A DNA stretch of 64,000 nt from Prosopocoilus inquinatus (taxonomy: Eukaryota; Arthropoda; Insecta; Coleoptera; Lucanidae), in NCBI GenBank assembly GCA_036172665.1, contig CM069871.1, forward strand, positions 57,968,713 through 58,032,712, read 5' to 3'. Positions 10,606 to 22,356 of the stretch are shown in pieces. Below the pieces are notes generated by a model. That model was not told the origin of the DNA and made no database searches. It worked only from the letters and a program-made list of their open reading frames with translations. The position numbers and the translations under genes were made by a program. Position 1 is the stretch's first letter; every line of letters starts with the position of its first letter.

Positions 10606-11830
10606 GAGTTGTAAGAATCCGAAAACTTCAACCAGTATAAAAAAAATGTAAAAAATATTCAATTTCTTTCCTGCATCATGTAGACATTAAGAACTGTGAG
10701 ATCTGCTTGGACAGTTGGTTTTTACGGGAAAAATAATATTATTGCTTATCTTTCGCGTATTCAATGCTACACGATCTTTTATAAAATCCTTAAGTTCCAC
10801 TTTAAGTTTAATCTAGCACGTACTGTCGAATTAGCATTCTCGGCCCAGCTCTGACAGCGTGGGAAGTTTAGAAAAAATAGGGCAAAATGACATAGTTACG
10901 CCATCTAGTTTTGAAAGCATCTAAAGTAGATGCTCGACCCAGAAACGCGGGGAGAAAGTCGCGAGGTAATTCATAAAAAAACGTCAACATTTGATTTTGC
11001 AGTTAGTTAATCCGCGGACCTTTTTTTAACTTCAGAAAAGCTCGTGTTTTTTCCTCGTACCGGGCGACTTTAATTTGGATTGATTTGGACTTCAATTTTA
11101 ATTTTATTTTTATTTAAATTAAGAGTCAGTAAATTTTCCCTAACTTTGAAATTCGCGCGCAGAAGCTTTCCCCGTGTAGTGAATAACTGTGTACTTAAAA
11201 CCGTCCGAATTGAGAATCATAATTTTGTTTTAAATAAAATAATTGTATCTTCTTAAGTTTTGTTTTGGATTACGGGAAGACCTTTCGATTCAGTTTGGTA
11301 AGCTAACAAACCGCTTGAAAACTAATTACTACAATCGAAAATGCAATCTGTGTCTCTCTCCCCCTTTTTGTTAATGTTATTTTTGTGGGTAAAATTTGAT
11401 TTTAGTGTTCTACACGTAAATCGTTTTTTTTCTGTATTTTATTTTGTTTTATTTTTTTTTTTTAGTTTAATAGATTGGTTAAATTTATCAAACTCTTTTA
11501 TTTGTTAATTTTAAGTTCACTCTTTACCTTCTCCAAGAAGTCCGAGGAGAACATGTTCGTAAGGAGAGAGACAATGACAAGAAAGAGATTTGACAATCTT
11601 CAGGGACTAAAACGGCAACTTTTCGGGGAAGACGCCCCCGAAAGTACATTTTTGGCCCATTTCTCAAACTTTAGCTACCAAACAAGAGAATTGCTTTCCA
11701 CAGTGGCCCTCTGGTCAAAAGAGCAGGTTGGGTTTTCCATAAGACGCTGGGGTGGTTTCGGGTTGTTCACGGTGAAAGAGTTTCGAGTAAGTATAAGGCT
11801 GACCACCCGCGAATGACCACCGTTCCTTTT
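10606..11830 (+). repeat. Repeat unit A, left arm of a large inverted repeat
   Basis: This ~1.2-kb unit is matched in inverted orientation by unit B (13300-14400) and, for its second half, in direct orientation by unit C (55050-55540). Landmarks shared with B, in order, are GTAAGAATCCGAAAACTTC, the GTGGGAAGTT block, CGATTCAGTTTGGTAAGCTA and the stretch AAGTTCACTCTTACCTTC-like at ~11515. The last 340 bp (11475-11816) is an open frame of 113 codons. B has a 115-codon frame at the same place (13317-13664), and the two products share RET, SYxT and VKEFRV blocks. I do not recognise the product, and the open frames may reflect the shared sequence only. Confidence 0.75.
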
Positions 11831-13299
11831 AAGGGGTGCATACAGTCCATCCTTTAATCATCCTGCAGGTCCTTTTTGCGTATTTATTCATGCACTACAT
11901 TATTAATTTTTAATTTTTTCCCGCCAAAAAGATGAAGAGGAAATTAATTTTTAGTTAGAACTAAGAAAACATCAGCTTTTAGTTCGTAAATTACAAAGGG
12001 AATGAATTGATTTCTGATTAATCTGCCGTTTCTGATTTAATATTGAAATTGTGGTTTTTCCCTATAAGGAACCCTTGACATCTTTTTAATGTTATGGATT
12101 AGGTTACGTTTTTCTTATTGCTTTTCTCATAATTGCTGGTGGGTTTCTGCCTTCTTAACGACTTTTTCCATTACTTCCTGTCCCCGATTTGTCTTTTCCA
12201 TCATCCCTCCAAGTTCCACCTGGTTCTGAATCGATCTCTTGTTCTGATCTCAGCTGGCTCTCATTTTGTTGTCTCTACTTTCTTTTGTCCTCATTGTGTT
12301 CTCTTATTATATTATTCTTTAATTGCTCTTGCTATGTTTTCTTCTTCTAAGAGCTTTCCTATTAGGGTCCTATATTCGTTGTTTCCTACTTTTTTGCTTC
12401 CATTATTTTGCAAACGTTCGGAAAGTCGATCTCATATTTTATTCGAAATTTTAAGTTAGTTTTTGATTCAAAATTACTGCAGGTGGAAACTAGTTTATTT
12501 CATTTCAACATAAACTTTCCCAGTAGGTAGGAATTGTAGACGAAACGTAATCTAAAGAATAATTTTTTAAGATCGCATTACCCGTGGAAAGAAACCGTGC
12601 GAATACATCTCAGTTCTCAGCCGACCTAAATTTAATTTCAAATTTGTAAAGTTGCCCCTGACTTAGTAAGTCAAGCGAGGGGGGGGGGGTGATAGTTTTT
12701 AATATATACATTAGGCACCGTGACTCGAAAGAATGTAAAATTAATAAGTGTATATCCAACCGTTCAATCATGCAGTTGTTTTTGCCATAGCAGTTTAACT
12801 CCCTAGGAACCTCTTTATGGTAACCTGAGTGAGTGCGTGTGTGCTTGTACACGCAGAGAAAACCATCTGCCCAGAATCTATTCGAAGACCCCCAAGGCAT
12901 CCCAGAGTCTCTGTTACCACGTTCTGCCTGAAAAGGTAAGGTATGTTCCCTTTTTCTTCTTTTTACTTTTATATATTTTACTCTCTAATTGTTTATTTTT
13001 TTCTTGTATCGATTTAGTGCTCAATAAATCCATTGCAGCACATGAGGGACTTTATTTGTTGCATAGTTTTTGGGCTTAAGAACCGCCTTCGAAGGAGTTT
13101 AAAAGAGTTATTAATTAGTCAATTAATCAGGTTCACTAACTTCCCCAAAAATTACCTGCTGGCAGCAAAATCCTACTTTTCAATATTGTTTTTTTTTTTT
13201 TTTAAACTCGTTTAAAACACGCTACTTAAATAGAAAGTTAGAGGTAGGGGCAACCTTTCTTATTCATCATGTACAAGTCCCAATATTACCCCCCTTATA
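11831..13299. other. Spacer between inverted units A and B
   Basis: About 1.5 kb of single-copy DNA forms the loop between the two arms. It includes a pyrimidine-rich stretch (12130-12460) whose open frame is low-complexity, a G-run at 12679-12689, and one exon-like segment listed separately. Confidence 0.55.
12857..12935 (+). other. Exon-like segment, 79 nt (weak candidate)
   Basis: The segment follows a CACGCAG acceptor and precedes a strong GTAAGG donor. It is GC-richer than its surroundings. Two of the three frames are open throughout; one gives ENHLPRIYSKTPKASQSL followed by CYHVLPEK. The pyrimidine tract before the acceptor is poor. I do not recognise the peptide. It could be chance. 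Confidence 0.2.
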
Positions 13300-14400
13300 A
13301 ATTATGTAACGGACAACTAAACATAGGGGTGGTCATCCTCAATACGTACCCGAAACTCTTTTACCCTGAACCTGTTCTTTTGACGAAAGAGCCACTGTTG
13401 GAAGCAATTTCCTGTTCGGTAGCTAGTTTGAGATAAAAGCCAATAACATACTTTCACCTGTGTATTCCTCGAAAAGTCGAACAGTGCCGTTTTTAGTTGC
13501 CTGAGGATTGTCAATTTTTTCCCTTCCGTTGTCTCTCTGCTTACGAGGATATCCTCCCCGGCATTCTTGATGAAGGTAAGAGTGAACTTAAAAATTAGTA
13601 AATTAAAGAGAATGGCAATTTTAACAAATCTATTAAGAGAAAAACTATGGAAATAATGCAACAAAACAAAAAAAAATAACGGACATAAAATTATTACCTT
13701 TTATATTTTCACGAACGTTATATAAGAAAACTAAACTTTACAAAGAGAAGAGAAAGAGACAAGGATTGATCTATCGATTGCAGCGATTACTTTTTAAGCA
13801 GTAGGTGTGTTAGCTTACCAAACTGAATCGAAATTTCCTCCCGTAATCCAAAAAAAAAATTAAGGAAACACAAAGATATTATATAAAGCAAATGAAAGAC
13901 TGTTCGGAACAGTTTTAAATAAACAAAAACTCACTTCGAGGGGAAAGCTTTTGCCTTCCACTCGTGAGTTTCGAATTTAGAGAAAATTTACTGAATTTGG
14001 TAAAATAAAATTAAAACTGAAGTTCAATTTAGAATCGCCCGGTATGAGAAACAGGCGCGAGCTTTTTCTGAAGCTGAAGAGGTCCGCGAATTAGCTACCT
14101 CTAATTCTTATCTTGCGCTTCGCTGGTGTAACGATGTCATTTTGCGTTTTATACCGAACTTCCCACGGGTTTCAGACCGAAGCCTGGAATGCTGAATCGA
14201 CAGAACGTTCCAGATTAAGCAACAAATGAAACAAAGATTTTATAAAATATCGTCCAGCATCGTCCCGAAATATAAAAAATGTTACTTTTTCCCGTGGAAA
14301 AGACCGTCGAAGTAAATCCCGCAGTTCTTATCATCTATTCGATACAGAAATGAAATTACATATTTTTACATTTATTGAAGTTTTCGAATTCTTACAATTA
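13300..14400 (-). repeat. Repeat unit B, right arm of the inverted repeat
   Basis: Reverse-orientation partner of unit A over about 1.1 kb, at an estimated 65-75% identity by eye. A 115-codon frame on the minus strand (13317-13664) aligns with the frame of unit A through SRET, LKTALF, SYRTG and VKEFRV. Unit C at 55 kb is closer to B than to A. Arms this long in inverted orientation could form hairpin RNA if transcribed through. Confidence 0.75.
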
Positions 14401-14446
14401 GGTGTTGCAGGGTTGGGATTTCCTATTTTCCAAATTGAAACCAGCG

Positions 14447-16082
14447 CACAGTGGTCCGGACTGCCGTTTTAGCGCGAAATAATTATGAATTCTACTTAAA
14501 TAGTTCTTTTTCGTAATGAAAGAAATTTTCAAGAAATGTAAAGCATATAGTGATAACAAACGAATAATTTTATACTATATTTTATATTTATATATACTGA
14601 TGTTGTCCAGGTGTTGACAGGTAATTGCTGCAGTAAATAATATAAATACATATAGATTAGATATTGTTTCTACCCCCCCCCCCCTCCCCCCCCAAAAAAA
14701 AAGCAAACACGACCAGTGACACGAGTGTATTCAACTACTCGTGTTCTGAACAAATAATATTTTCATGAATGTATGTATATAACCCCCCCCCCTCTCCCCC
14801 CGTTAAACTTGCTAGATTTTTCACAGAAAACTTAATTGAAAAGATCAACTGTATTAGGTAAATGAAATAAATATAAGTTAAAAAAAGATTTGCCTCAAAA
14901 TTAATATGTAAATTTATTATTAGATTATTATAAACTTCAACTAATTCTTTCCTAAATTAAATAACAATGAAAAATTTTGCGGTTCTTTTCTTAGAGAACG
15001 TTAATAATTCTTTAAATTAATAAAATTAATTCTTCATGCATATGTTTTATTCATTTAAAAATAAAAACTAATTTGACAAATGAACCATATAATATATTTA
15101 TTTTAATTAAAAAGAATTCCGATTACTTCAAATATATATAAATACTGTTCTTAACATCCATCAAGCAGGTATATGTAAATGTAATTATAATATTGGTTAT
15201 GTTTAGTGATGCGCGTTCCTAAAAAAATTAAAATAAGTTGGAAAGTCGCACATAGACGCATTTACTTTCTTAAATATTGTATTCTGAATTAATCACAAAA
15301 AAGAACATTTCAAAATCTGCAGAAACCTGCCTTTTTGTGAGTCTATTTAATTTTTAAAATCAGAGAAATAAAATAATTTAATAGGGGAAACCCTAGTTTT
15401 ACATGCAGAACGGGGGGTTCCGAGGCATATAATAGGGAACTGTAAGTTAAGATTTTTATTTCATTTAATAATATATATGTTTCAGTTAAGAAAAAAGTTC
15501 AGATCTCTTCCAATATTTTTTTTTTCATAGCAAGTCCGTGTGCTTAACAGTTGTAGTGCATCACAAAAAAAAATTGAAAATAAGAAATTTGCTCACAGTT
15601 GCACTTTGCTTTTTTTAATAATGAATTTTGAATATATATTGATCTTAACAAAATACATTTCCACATCTGCAAACATATGCCTTTTTTTGTGGGTCCACTT
15701 AATTTCTGAAAATATTATTGTTTGACACGCAAGTAATTTAGCAAGCAAAAAAAATATTTACATTAAAGACAGAATACTAACAAATGTGTTACATATTCAG
15801 TATATGATTATCATTGCAAAAAATATAACACAACAGAAATAAACATAGATAACTTTAAAAAGCAAGATCTTTCAAAGACTACTGATGACAACACGAATGA
15901 CGATTTAATAAATTAATAAGTTTGACGATCACTTATTCAGAATTAAAACAATATTTATGCAAACCTATATTTTTTTATATTCTTTGAGATGTTTATTAAT
16001 AGAATTATTTTCATTTACGTGATATATGAAGACTTAAATTCTCGAATTATTTCGCGCTAAATATTAATTCTAGACCACTGTG
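14447..16082. mobile_element. Transib-like non-autonomous element (1,636 bp), no ORF
   Basis: The left end starts CACAGTGGTCCGGA and the right end, on the other strand, CACAGTGGTCTAGA. After a divergent spacer both ends share TTTAGCGCGAAATAATT at positions ~21-37. The flanks are CAGCG on both sides (14442-14446 and 16083-16087), a 5-bp GC-rich duplication. Transib elements have 5-bp GC-rich duplications and CAC-A/T-A/G-TG ends, matching this. The interior is AT-rich with two C-runs (14672-14692 and 14783-14800) and encodes no transposase. A hAT origin (8-bp duplication) does not fit the flanks. Confidence 0.7.
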
Positions 16083-16099
16083 CAGCGCCTAGAAGTCCA

Positions 16100-17010
16100 G
16101 TTTGTACAATTTATGTACCAGCTTTTTACAATTTTTTTAATTATTTTGCGTCAAAGATTTTTAGATTTTCTTCATCCTTTGTGCTTAATTTCTTGACTTC
16201 AAGTACTTTTTTTATTACTGCAGTATGATCTCATCCTCTCTGTATTTTTTCTTCAATGTCATATCTCTCATTTTTTCTATGGATTATGGCTCGCAAATAG
16301 TTAAAAGTCTCTCATTCTTCAAAACTATAATTTCCACAGCTTAGATTTCTCAATATTTTGTCAGTCCTGTTGCAGTAGTCACATTTACATTTGTTTTTTG
16401 TTCCTTTATTTCCAACCCTATTTTTTTTAGTCTCCTATTCAATTGTTTCTATTACACTTTGTCGTTTGCTGTACTTTTTAGTTCTTTTTCCTACATTTTA
16501 TTTTTTTTTAATTGGCGTGTAATGCAATTATAAATAGTAATATCGACAATGTGCCTCCCTGTTTTACTCCTTTTTCTTTAATTTTCTGTCATTCCTTGTT
16601 GCGCATTTATTTGTGTTTTACATTCAGTTATTCAGTTCCTATCAGTTTTCTAATTTTTTTGGGTACTTCGACGTTTATCATGTCTCTGTTCTGTCGATTT
16701 TATCGAAAGCTTGTCTGAAATCTACGAAAACGATATATGATACTAGGTCAAAGTACTAGGTCATATTTGCAGTTTTTCCATGATTTGTATTAATATGTGT
16801 GTGGCAGTATGGGATCGACTGTTGATCGCCCTTATCAATCTCAGGCCGGTAACTTCCTCTTATTTTTTACATATACCTCTTTAGTCTATTTTTTTTATGT
16901 TTACCAAAATTTTATATGCTATATTTAAGAATATGATGCCTCTGTAATTGTCTGGTCATCTTCTTTTTTGATACTGGTATGGTAATTCTCGTCCTCTAGT
17001 CTTATTTTAG
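16100..17010 (-). pseudogene. RTE-type LINE reverse transcriptase fossil
   Basis: Reading the minus strand from ~17000 downward, a series of reverse transcriptase blocks appears in order but in shifting frames: a DNYRGI-type block (NYRGIIFLNIAYKIL), GRSTVDPI, then FRQAFDKIDR (the first catalytic aspartate region), then GVKQGGTLSILLF (the GxxQGxxLSPxLF block), and a later stretch matching the RT thumb. The catalytic FADD box could not be found. Many stops and frameshifts place this among the oldest elements in the window. The block style fits RTE-like LINEs rather than the CR1/Jockey type at 5.4 and 55.7 kb. The plus strand is pyrimidine-rich as a result, and its short open frames are shadows. 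Confidence 0.7.
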
Positions 17011-18280
17011 AGTTTTTTTTTTAATCGCGTAAACAACTTCGTACTCGTACATGTTCACCTTCTGATTCTCTTCTTTTTCTTCCTGTAGCTTTCTCGTTCT
17101 TCCCTCTTTAATCCATTTCCATCTTTAATTTCAGTGTTGACACCTTAACTTCGTGTTTTGACGTTCTATTATATGTACCTACCCATTTCTGGCCGTTCTC
17201 ACACTTGTAACGTGTTACGCACGTAGCATTATCTGCCATTTTTTTTTCGTCGAGTTAGTACAAATTTAGCTTTTGCACCAGAGCGTTTTATTCGCCTTGC
17301 TCCGTCGGAAATTTTAGGACAAATAATTTAATTTAATCTCGAACAATTCTATCGACGCAAATGTAAGTGTTGATCTCATTTCGAAACTTCATCTCCGATG
17401 TTATTTTTGGGCCAATCGATTCGATTTCCAATCGTATTTGTGTAATTCATTCGGATTGTTTTGGTAAGTTAGTTTTTTTGGTACTTGGTACTTATGTTCT
17501 CGAAGCATCGAGACTTGAGGCGCTAGGCTCTGACGAATTCGTCACGCGTTAGATCGTCACAAAATTTTGCGAGACGAAGTAAGTTTTCTGAGTATGTACC
17601 ATTTAATGTTTTTAATCTTTGAACTTCAATTACAACTTCAATTATAAATTTCACGACATTATTGCCAGTAAATTTGTTGATTATTTTTGAACTGTTGAAT
17701 TGTTGTCCTGGACACGTCCTCATTTTGAAATAAATTATTAATTTAATTAATTAACTGTAAGCAAACAAGTTCTGCTCGTTCTCTGAACACACTCATTTTT
17801 AGTAACGCTTCATGTGTTTTCACGTTACAAAATTGGCAGTTCACCGTTACAGTGTTACAGTTACTTATGTTTTAGCCAATAGTGGTTTTATTGCGCTGTA
17901 CAGTTTAGATGTACAAATTTCGCTGCGTCTTTTTCTAAACAGATTCTTGCTGTTTATGAACTCATTATTATTGACTAAAGTGAAAGTGTTTAGTCGGTAC
18001 AAGATTCTGTAAGGAGGATTACGAGCACAGAATATTCCAAACAAAACTATTCGCCCATGTTTATGCCAGCGTATATGGATTATACGTTTTAATCCTTATA
18101 ATCCTTATTCAATTTACTGTGGCGACAGCCCTAAAAAGCCTCCGTTGGGCTGACGAAAGATATTTTAAATAGGACGACAGATTTTATATATTTGTGTTTA
18201 AACCGGAGAATATACAATTCATAAACATCTCTCATTCTCATACACGCTGCGGGCGCACTAAACAATAGATTACTCGAGTT
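17011..18280. other. No gene seen; contains an LTR fragment
   Basis: No convincing coding frame. The only structured element is the 72-bp LTR-family fragment at 17490-17561, listed separately. Confidence 0.45.
17490..17561 (+). repeat. 3' fragment of the 339-bp LTR family
   Basis: It matches the last ~75 bp of the solo LTR at 38738-39076: ATGTTCTCGAAGCATCGAGA, then AGGCTCTGACG, then ATCGTCACA at the end. The rest of the LTR is not present upstream and no target duplication was found. Confidence 0.7.
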
Positions 18281-18690
18281 TTACAATGTTATTATTATGT
18301 AGAATAGGAGTTTATGTCCGAGATTCTCTGCGACCATGCTTGTCAGGCTTGTTGATTTAAATGGGAGATTCGTTTTATGGACGCTAAAATCTCCAGTGTT
18401 AATCAGGTTAAAACTATCCGGGAGTATATCATACGTGTTTACATTCTTGGTAGGTAACCGGATAATGCATTGTTCTGTCGTCGGCAACTGGGCGGAAGTG
18501 ATAACAGCTAGTTTATTATCCTCTGATAGTCTGTAATTTACACTCGGGGTACTTCCACTACTACTTTGCATTGTTACTGCTTGATGGACATCTAACATAT
18601 TCATGAAAATCCAGTCCAGCTTCGTTTTTCTAAAAGACGAAAGCTTAAATTTGTCAATGAATAACTTAAACCTATCTTTTGTCCTCTGTA
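18281..18690 (-). other. Unrecognised open frame, ~107-137 codons
   Basis: The minus-strand frame is open from ~18690 to a stop at 18281-18283. The first internal ATG (18604) gives a 107-residue product; the open frame extends about 30 codons further upstream. The composition (S, T, N, L rich, no long low-complexity run) looks protein-like, and the C-terminus ends in a hydrophobic stretch (LLFYIIITL). Segments such as QLPTTEQCIIRLPTK and NLPFKSTSLTSM have no family I recognise. It lies next to repeat family M. A fragment of a retroelement or integrated foreign gene is possible, as is chance. Confidence 0.3.
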
Positions 18691-18810
18691 ATATTATCTA
18701 CTTGTCAGCTTTTATAATAAGATAAACTGTTATTGAATAATGGTTGCAAAATTACAAACCTATCGACGATTTTCCTAGTGGTGCGTTAATTTTGAACAGG
18801 AATTTATATA

Positions 18811-20160
18811 TACCGGATGTTTGTTTACTGTGTGCAAATATTTAAACCTGTAATACATCTCCATAAATGGCAACGATTAAACTTATATGCCCTTAACACC
18901 AAGTTAATAGTTTTCGAGAAAAATGCATTGGAAGATTTTCACCAAATCGTTTGAGAACTGCTGGTGTAGCTAACGCCTGGATGGTACGCCGCCTTGCCTG
19001 TGTGAATGACGGCCCGAATATAGGACAGTGTTTTACGATGTCGTAAACAAACATCTGTTTGATTCGTATGAGGCCTGCTAATAGATCGTAACAGTCGAAA
19101 CATTTTAAACGCGCTCACAAATCGCATGGATTAATTAAACATTCGCTCCAAGTAATTACAATTTTAGGTGTTTTCAAATTATAAACCGACGATTATAATT
19201 ACTGCACAAAAAATGCGAATGAGTTAAATAATGACATCACCGTCATTCATCGTTTTATTTTCGGATAATTTACCCTCACAAATAACAAATAACAAATTGC
19301 CTTTCCATTTCTAATTAAATAGATTAAGATTTCTTTAGTTTAATAAAGAAACTTTAAGATAATGTAGTAATTTATCTACTGTTTGTACAGTTTAAAATCG
19401 GCCGCTTTACGTAATCACATCAGGGAGAATAAAACAGCTGTTAAAACTGATACGTGCTCACTACCAATATGACTGACATTATATTTACAATTTCTATTAA
19501 TTCAATTATGAAATTCGGCCAAGTAAAGCATTTTTAACGCACTTGTATTGCAAATTCCAAAATTTACAAATTGATTAATATCTTTGAGTATTCTCGCATG
19601 CATTCGATAAAGTAGCAGTTTCGCATTTCTTTTGATGGTTTTTATTACGGCAACTTTTTGTGTTTTTACAACAGCGGCCGCTGTAACGCGTTTAAGGTGG
19701 GGCAGTATTACATTAGCGTTCTGCAGTTACGAAAAATTTGACGAACGAAGATAGATTTTTGATTCTTAAAAACGCATATTAAGATCCTAATGACATTTAC
19801 AAATAATGGAAAAACAGATATGTTACTCTTGTACGGGGAAGTCCGCAGAAACGCACATGGGGCCCAGGAATTGTAATAAACGATATCAGTGATTTTATTA
19901 CGAAGCACTGGATAATAAATTTAAATGCGGGACTCTTTTTATGATCGGCGCCTGTGTGGGCACACCCACTGACTACAGAGGAAGGCGTCAATGACCTTCC
20001 TGAAAGTTCCTCTCTCGCACATTTCAGCAGTTTCAAACAAGTGGAACCTCCGAATTTTTTTGGCCATGATTCGTTAACCACTTGAAAATACGCGCAGATG
20101 GTAGCATTACACATATTTATACGGAGTTTTTTTTATTTGCACACAGTAAAAGAACACTTA
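18811..20160 (+). repeat. Family M element, copy 2, with extra internal DNA
   Basis: Starts ACCGGATGTTTGTTTACTG then TGTGCAAATATTTAAACC, and ends in TTTATTTGCACACAGTAAA followed by AGAACACTTATA. It is about 1.35 kb against ~0.84-0.98 kb for the others; the excess lies around 19150-19790, where no match to the other copies was seen. It abuts copy 3 head-to-tail. Confidence 0.75.
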
Positions 20161-21138
20161 TATGCCGGGTGTTTGTTTACTGTGTGCAAATATTTAAATC
20201 TGTAATAAATCGTCATAAATGGCAAAGAACGAACTCGTTTGTCCTTAACAAAAAGTTAGTTAGTTTCCTAGAAAAATGCGTTGGAAGACCTAAACGTTTG
20301 AGAACTACTGGCATAGCTCATGAGTGGATGGTGGCCTAGCTCTCGCGTATGCAGCCGTCTGTTGAGTGGCGATGCCAAGATAGGTCAGTGTTTAACTTGA
20401 CCTTGTGCACGAACATTGTAAATCATCCGATCAATCAAAACATTTTAAACGCGTCCACAAAGTGCCCGGATTAATTCAAATAAATAAATGTAACTTCATT
20501 CCAATTTTAAGCATTTTCAATTTAAAAATTAGTGCAATTTAAGAAGCTACGAATAATCGCATGTGATTTGTTATAGCCGAAAAAGTTAAAAGAGAGGTAC
20601 AAATAAATTGCAACTTCACGTTCCATATAAATTTTAATAGACTTATCAAAATTTGACATTTACTTTCTTCAATGGACCGTAAGTAGTACTTTCATAGCGA
20701 GCAACGAGATTAGCAATAGATGATTACGTAAAAGGAAGAAGGAAAAAGCATTTTTATAGCGCGCGCCTAAATGATGCATAAACTTTCGGATTTATTCATC
20801 GATACTTGATATAGTAAAACAAATAAATGTAACATTACTTCGGTGAGTGAATTAAAATTTTAAATAAAATAATTAATAAATGGTAACAGTGATTATTATT
20901 ACAAAACGCTGCGTTGATGATGGGGTGAGGTATCGGTGGGCGTGTTCATGTTGACTAGAGAGGAAGGCGTCATTGACCTTACTAAATATTTCTTTCTCGC
21001 ACATTTCAGCAGCTCCAAACAAGTGGTACCTCCGAAATTTTTTGGCTATGATACGGTAGTCACGCAGAAGATTGCTACATTCAAGTACTTATACAGAGGT
21101 TTTTCTTATTTGCATAAAGTAGTAAAAAGCACCCTGTA
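20161..21138 (+). repeat. Family M element, copy 3
   Basis: Starts ATGCCGGGTGTTTGTTTACTG immediately after copy 2 and ends GTAAAAAGCACCCTGTA. All family landmarks are present in order. The tandem arrangement with copy 2 suggests local duplication or insertion next to an existing end. Confidence 0.8.
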
Positions 21139-22354
21139 TTTTTTTTACTAATATAAAAATTTTGAAAATTATTACAATATGAGGGTCAACAACACATACA
21201 TGCAGATATAAGTTTCATGGAAGCAGACGAAGACGACGGGTGTCGTTTAATTAAAAACTTACCGCTGAAAGTTATTCTAATAAAAAGTTTAGACAAGCAC
21301 GACTGTTCGGTTTAACCGGTATTCAGGATTTGAAACAAGCTCAGAATAACCGCAGTTTGCATAGTATTGCAATTTCAAACAGTTTTTAATTAAGCCACAG
21401 CATAACACGAAGAGGAGAGTTCGGGAAATAAAGGCAATTCAGCGTTGCGACGATGTCTTTTTGCGTCGGAAGCTGAATACTCTAAACGTTTCTATTTTGC
21501 ATTTTGTTTCCTTTTTACATTTTTGTTAACGAAATCTGATAATAATACGTATATTAATTACTAAACTATCTTTATTTGAAGTTGGTTCTTGTCCGATGAA
21601 AATTGTAACTACAAAGTTTTTTGAATCTCGAACTTTTTTTGTACGGTTCGAGATTAAAAAAACTTTGTACTTAAACTATCTTTATTTAAAATATAATTTG
21701 CGTATTTCAGTTGCGTAAATTAATACTCCTACACATTTTTGTTTTGATGCTTTTGAAATTTAAATGTACGAGAGAATTCAGAAAGTTGAATAACTCCGTC
21801 CCAGTGTGTATTGGTTTTTAAATCGAGCAATTTCGTAGGAGGAAATTTCACAATGAAAATAAAGTTCCATTCTGACTTCTTTCAGGCGTTTACTCCTTGT
21901 GACACTCCATCAGCAAATGACAAAAGACCTCGAGATTGAACGAACTCCTCGGCGCTTCAGAACAAAAGTATTAGCTACGAACACTGGGAACACGAAATAA
22001 AAAAAGTTTTATAACAAAAAGCCCGACGACTACTACCAGACTTAATATAGAACAAATTCAATCATTTTACTCTGCGGCTCTATTTTCTGCGCCGCCAAAT
22101 TGTGACTGCGAATATTTCGATTGGAATTTGTTATCGAATCTGCGTGAAGCCTGAAATGAAAGTTTCAGATGAAATGTCTTTCTGTTTAGAAACGTATTTG
22201 CTTTTTGTATAGTATTTCTTACAAATAAATTTCATACTTTTCTAGTTATTCATATTATAAAAAAAATGTTTCATTAAAAAAATGATTTATCGTAGTTTGA
22301 ATAATTCCAAGTTTATTAAACTGCATGTAAAAGATTTACGGCACTTGGAATTTA
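21139..22354. other. No gene seen
   Basis: Between family M and the mariner. The only structure found is the short hairpin at 21610-21669. Confidence 0.45.
21610..21669. repeat. Short perfect-type hairpin (24-bp arms, 12-bp loop)
   Basis: The left arm TACAAAGTTTTTTGAATCTC plus GAAC pairs with the right arm at 21646-21669 with a single mismatch in 24. Just outside, the phrase AACTATCTTTATTT occurs on both sides in direct orientation. It could be a small fold-back element or a structured RNA. No coding frame spans it. Confidence 0.75.
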
Positions 22355-22356
22355 TA

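Noticed and set aside
12133..12459. 108-codon plus-strand frame that looks like a membrane protein
   Set aside because: The frame comes from a long pyrimidine-rich tract, has no charged pattern typical of membrane proteins, and no homologue was recognised.
14447..16082. hAT origin for the element with ends CAGTGGTC
   Set aside because: No 8-bp duplication can be placed next to CAGTGG; a perfect 5-bp duplication appears when the ends are read as CACAGTGG.
16512..16718. Plus-strand open frame rich in F, S and L inside the 16-17 kb region
   Set aside because: It is the antisense of the RTE-type reverse transcriptase fossil, whose RT blocks read on the minus strand.
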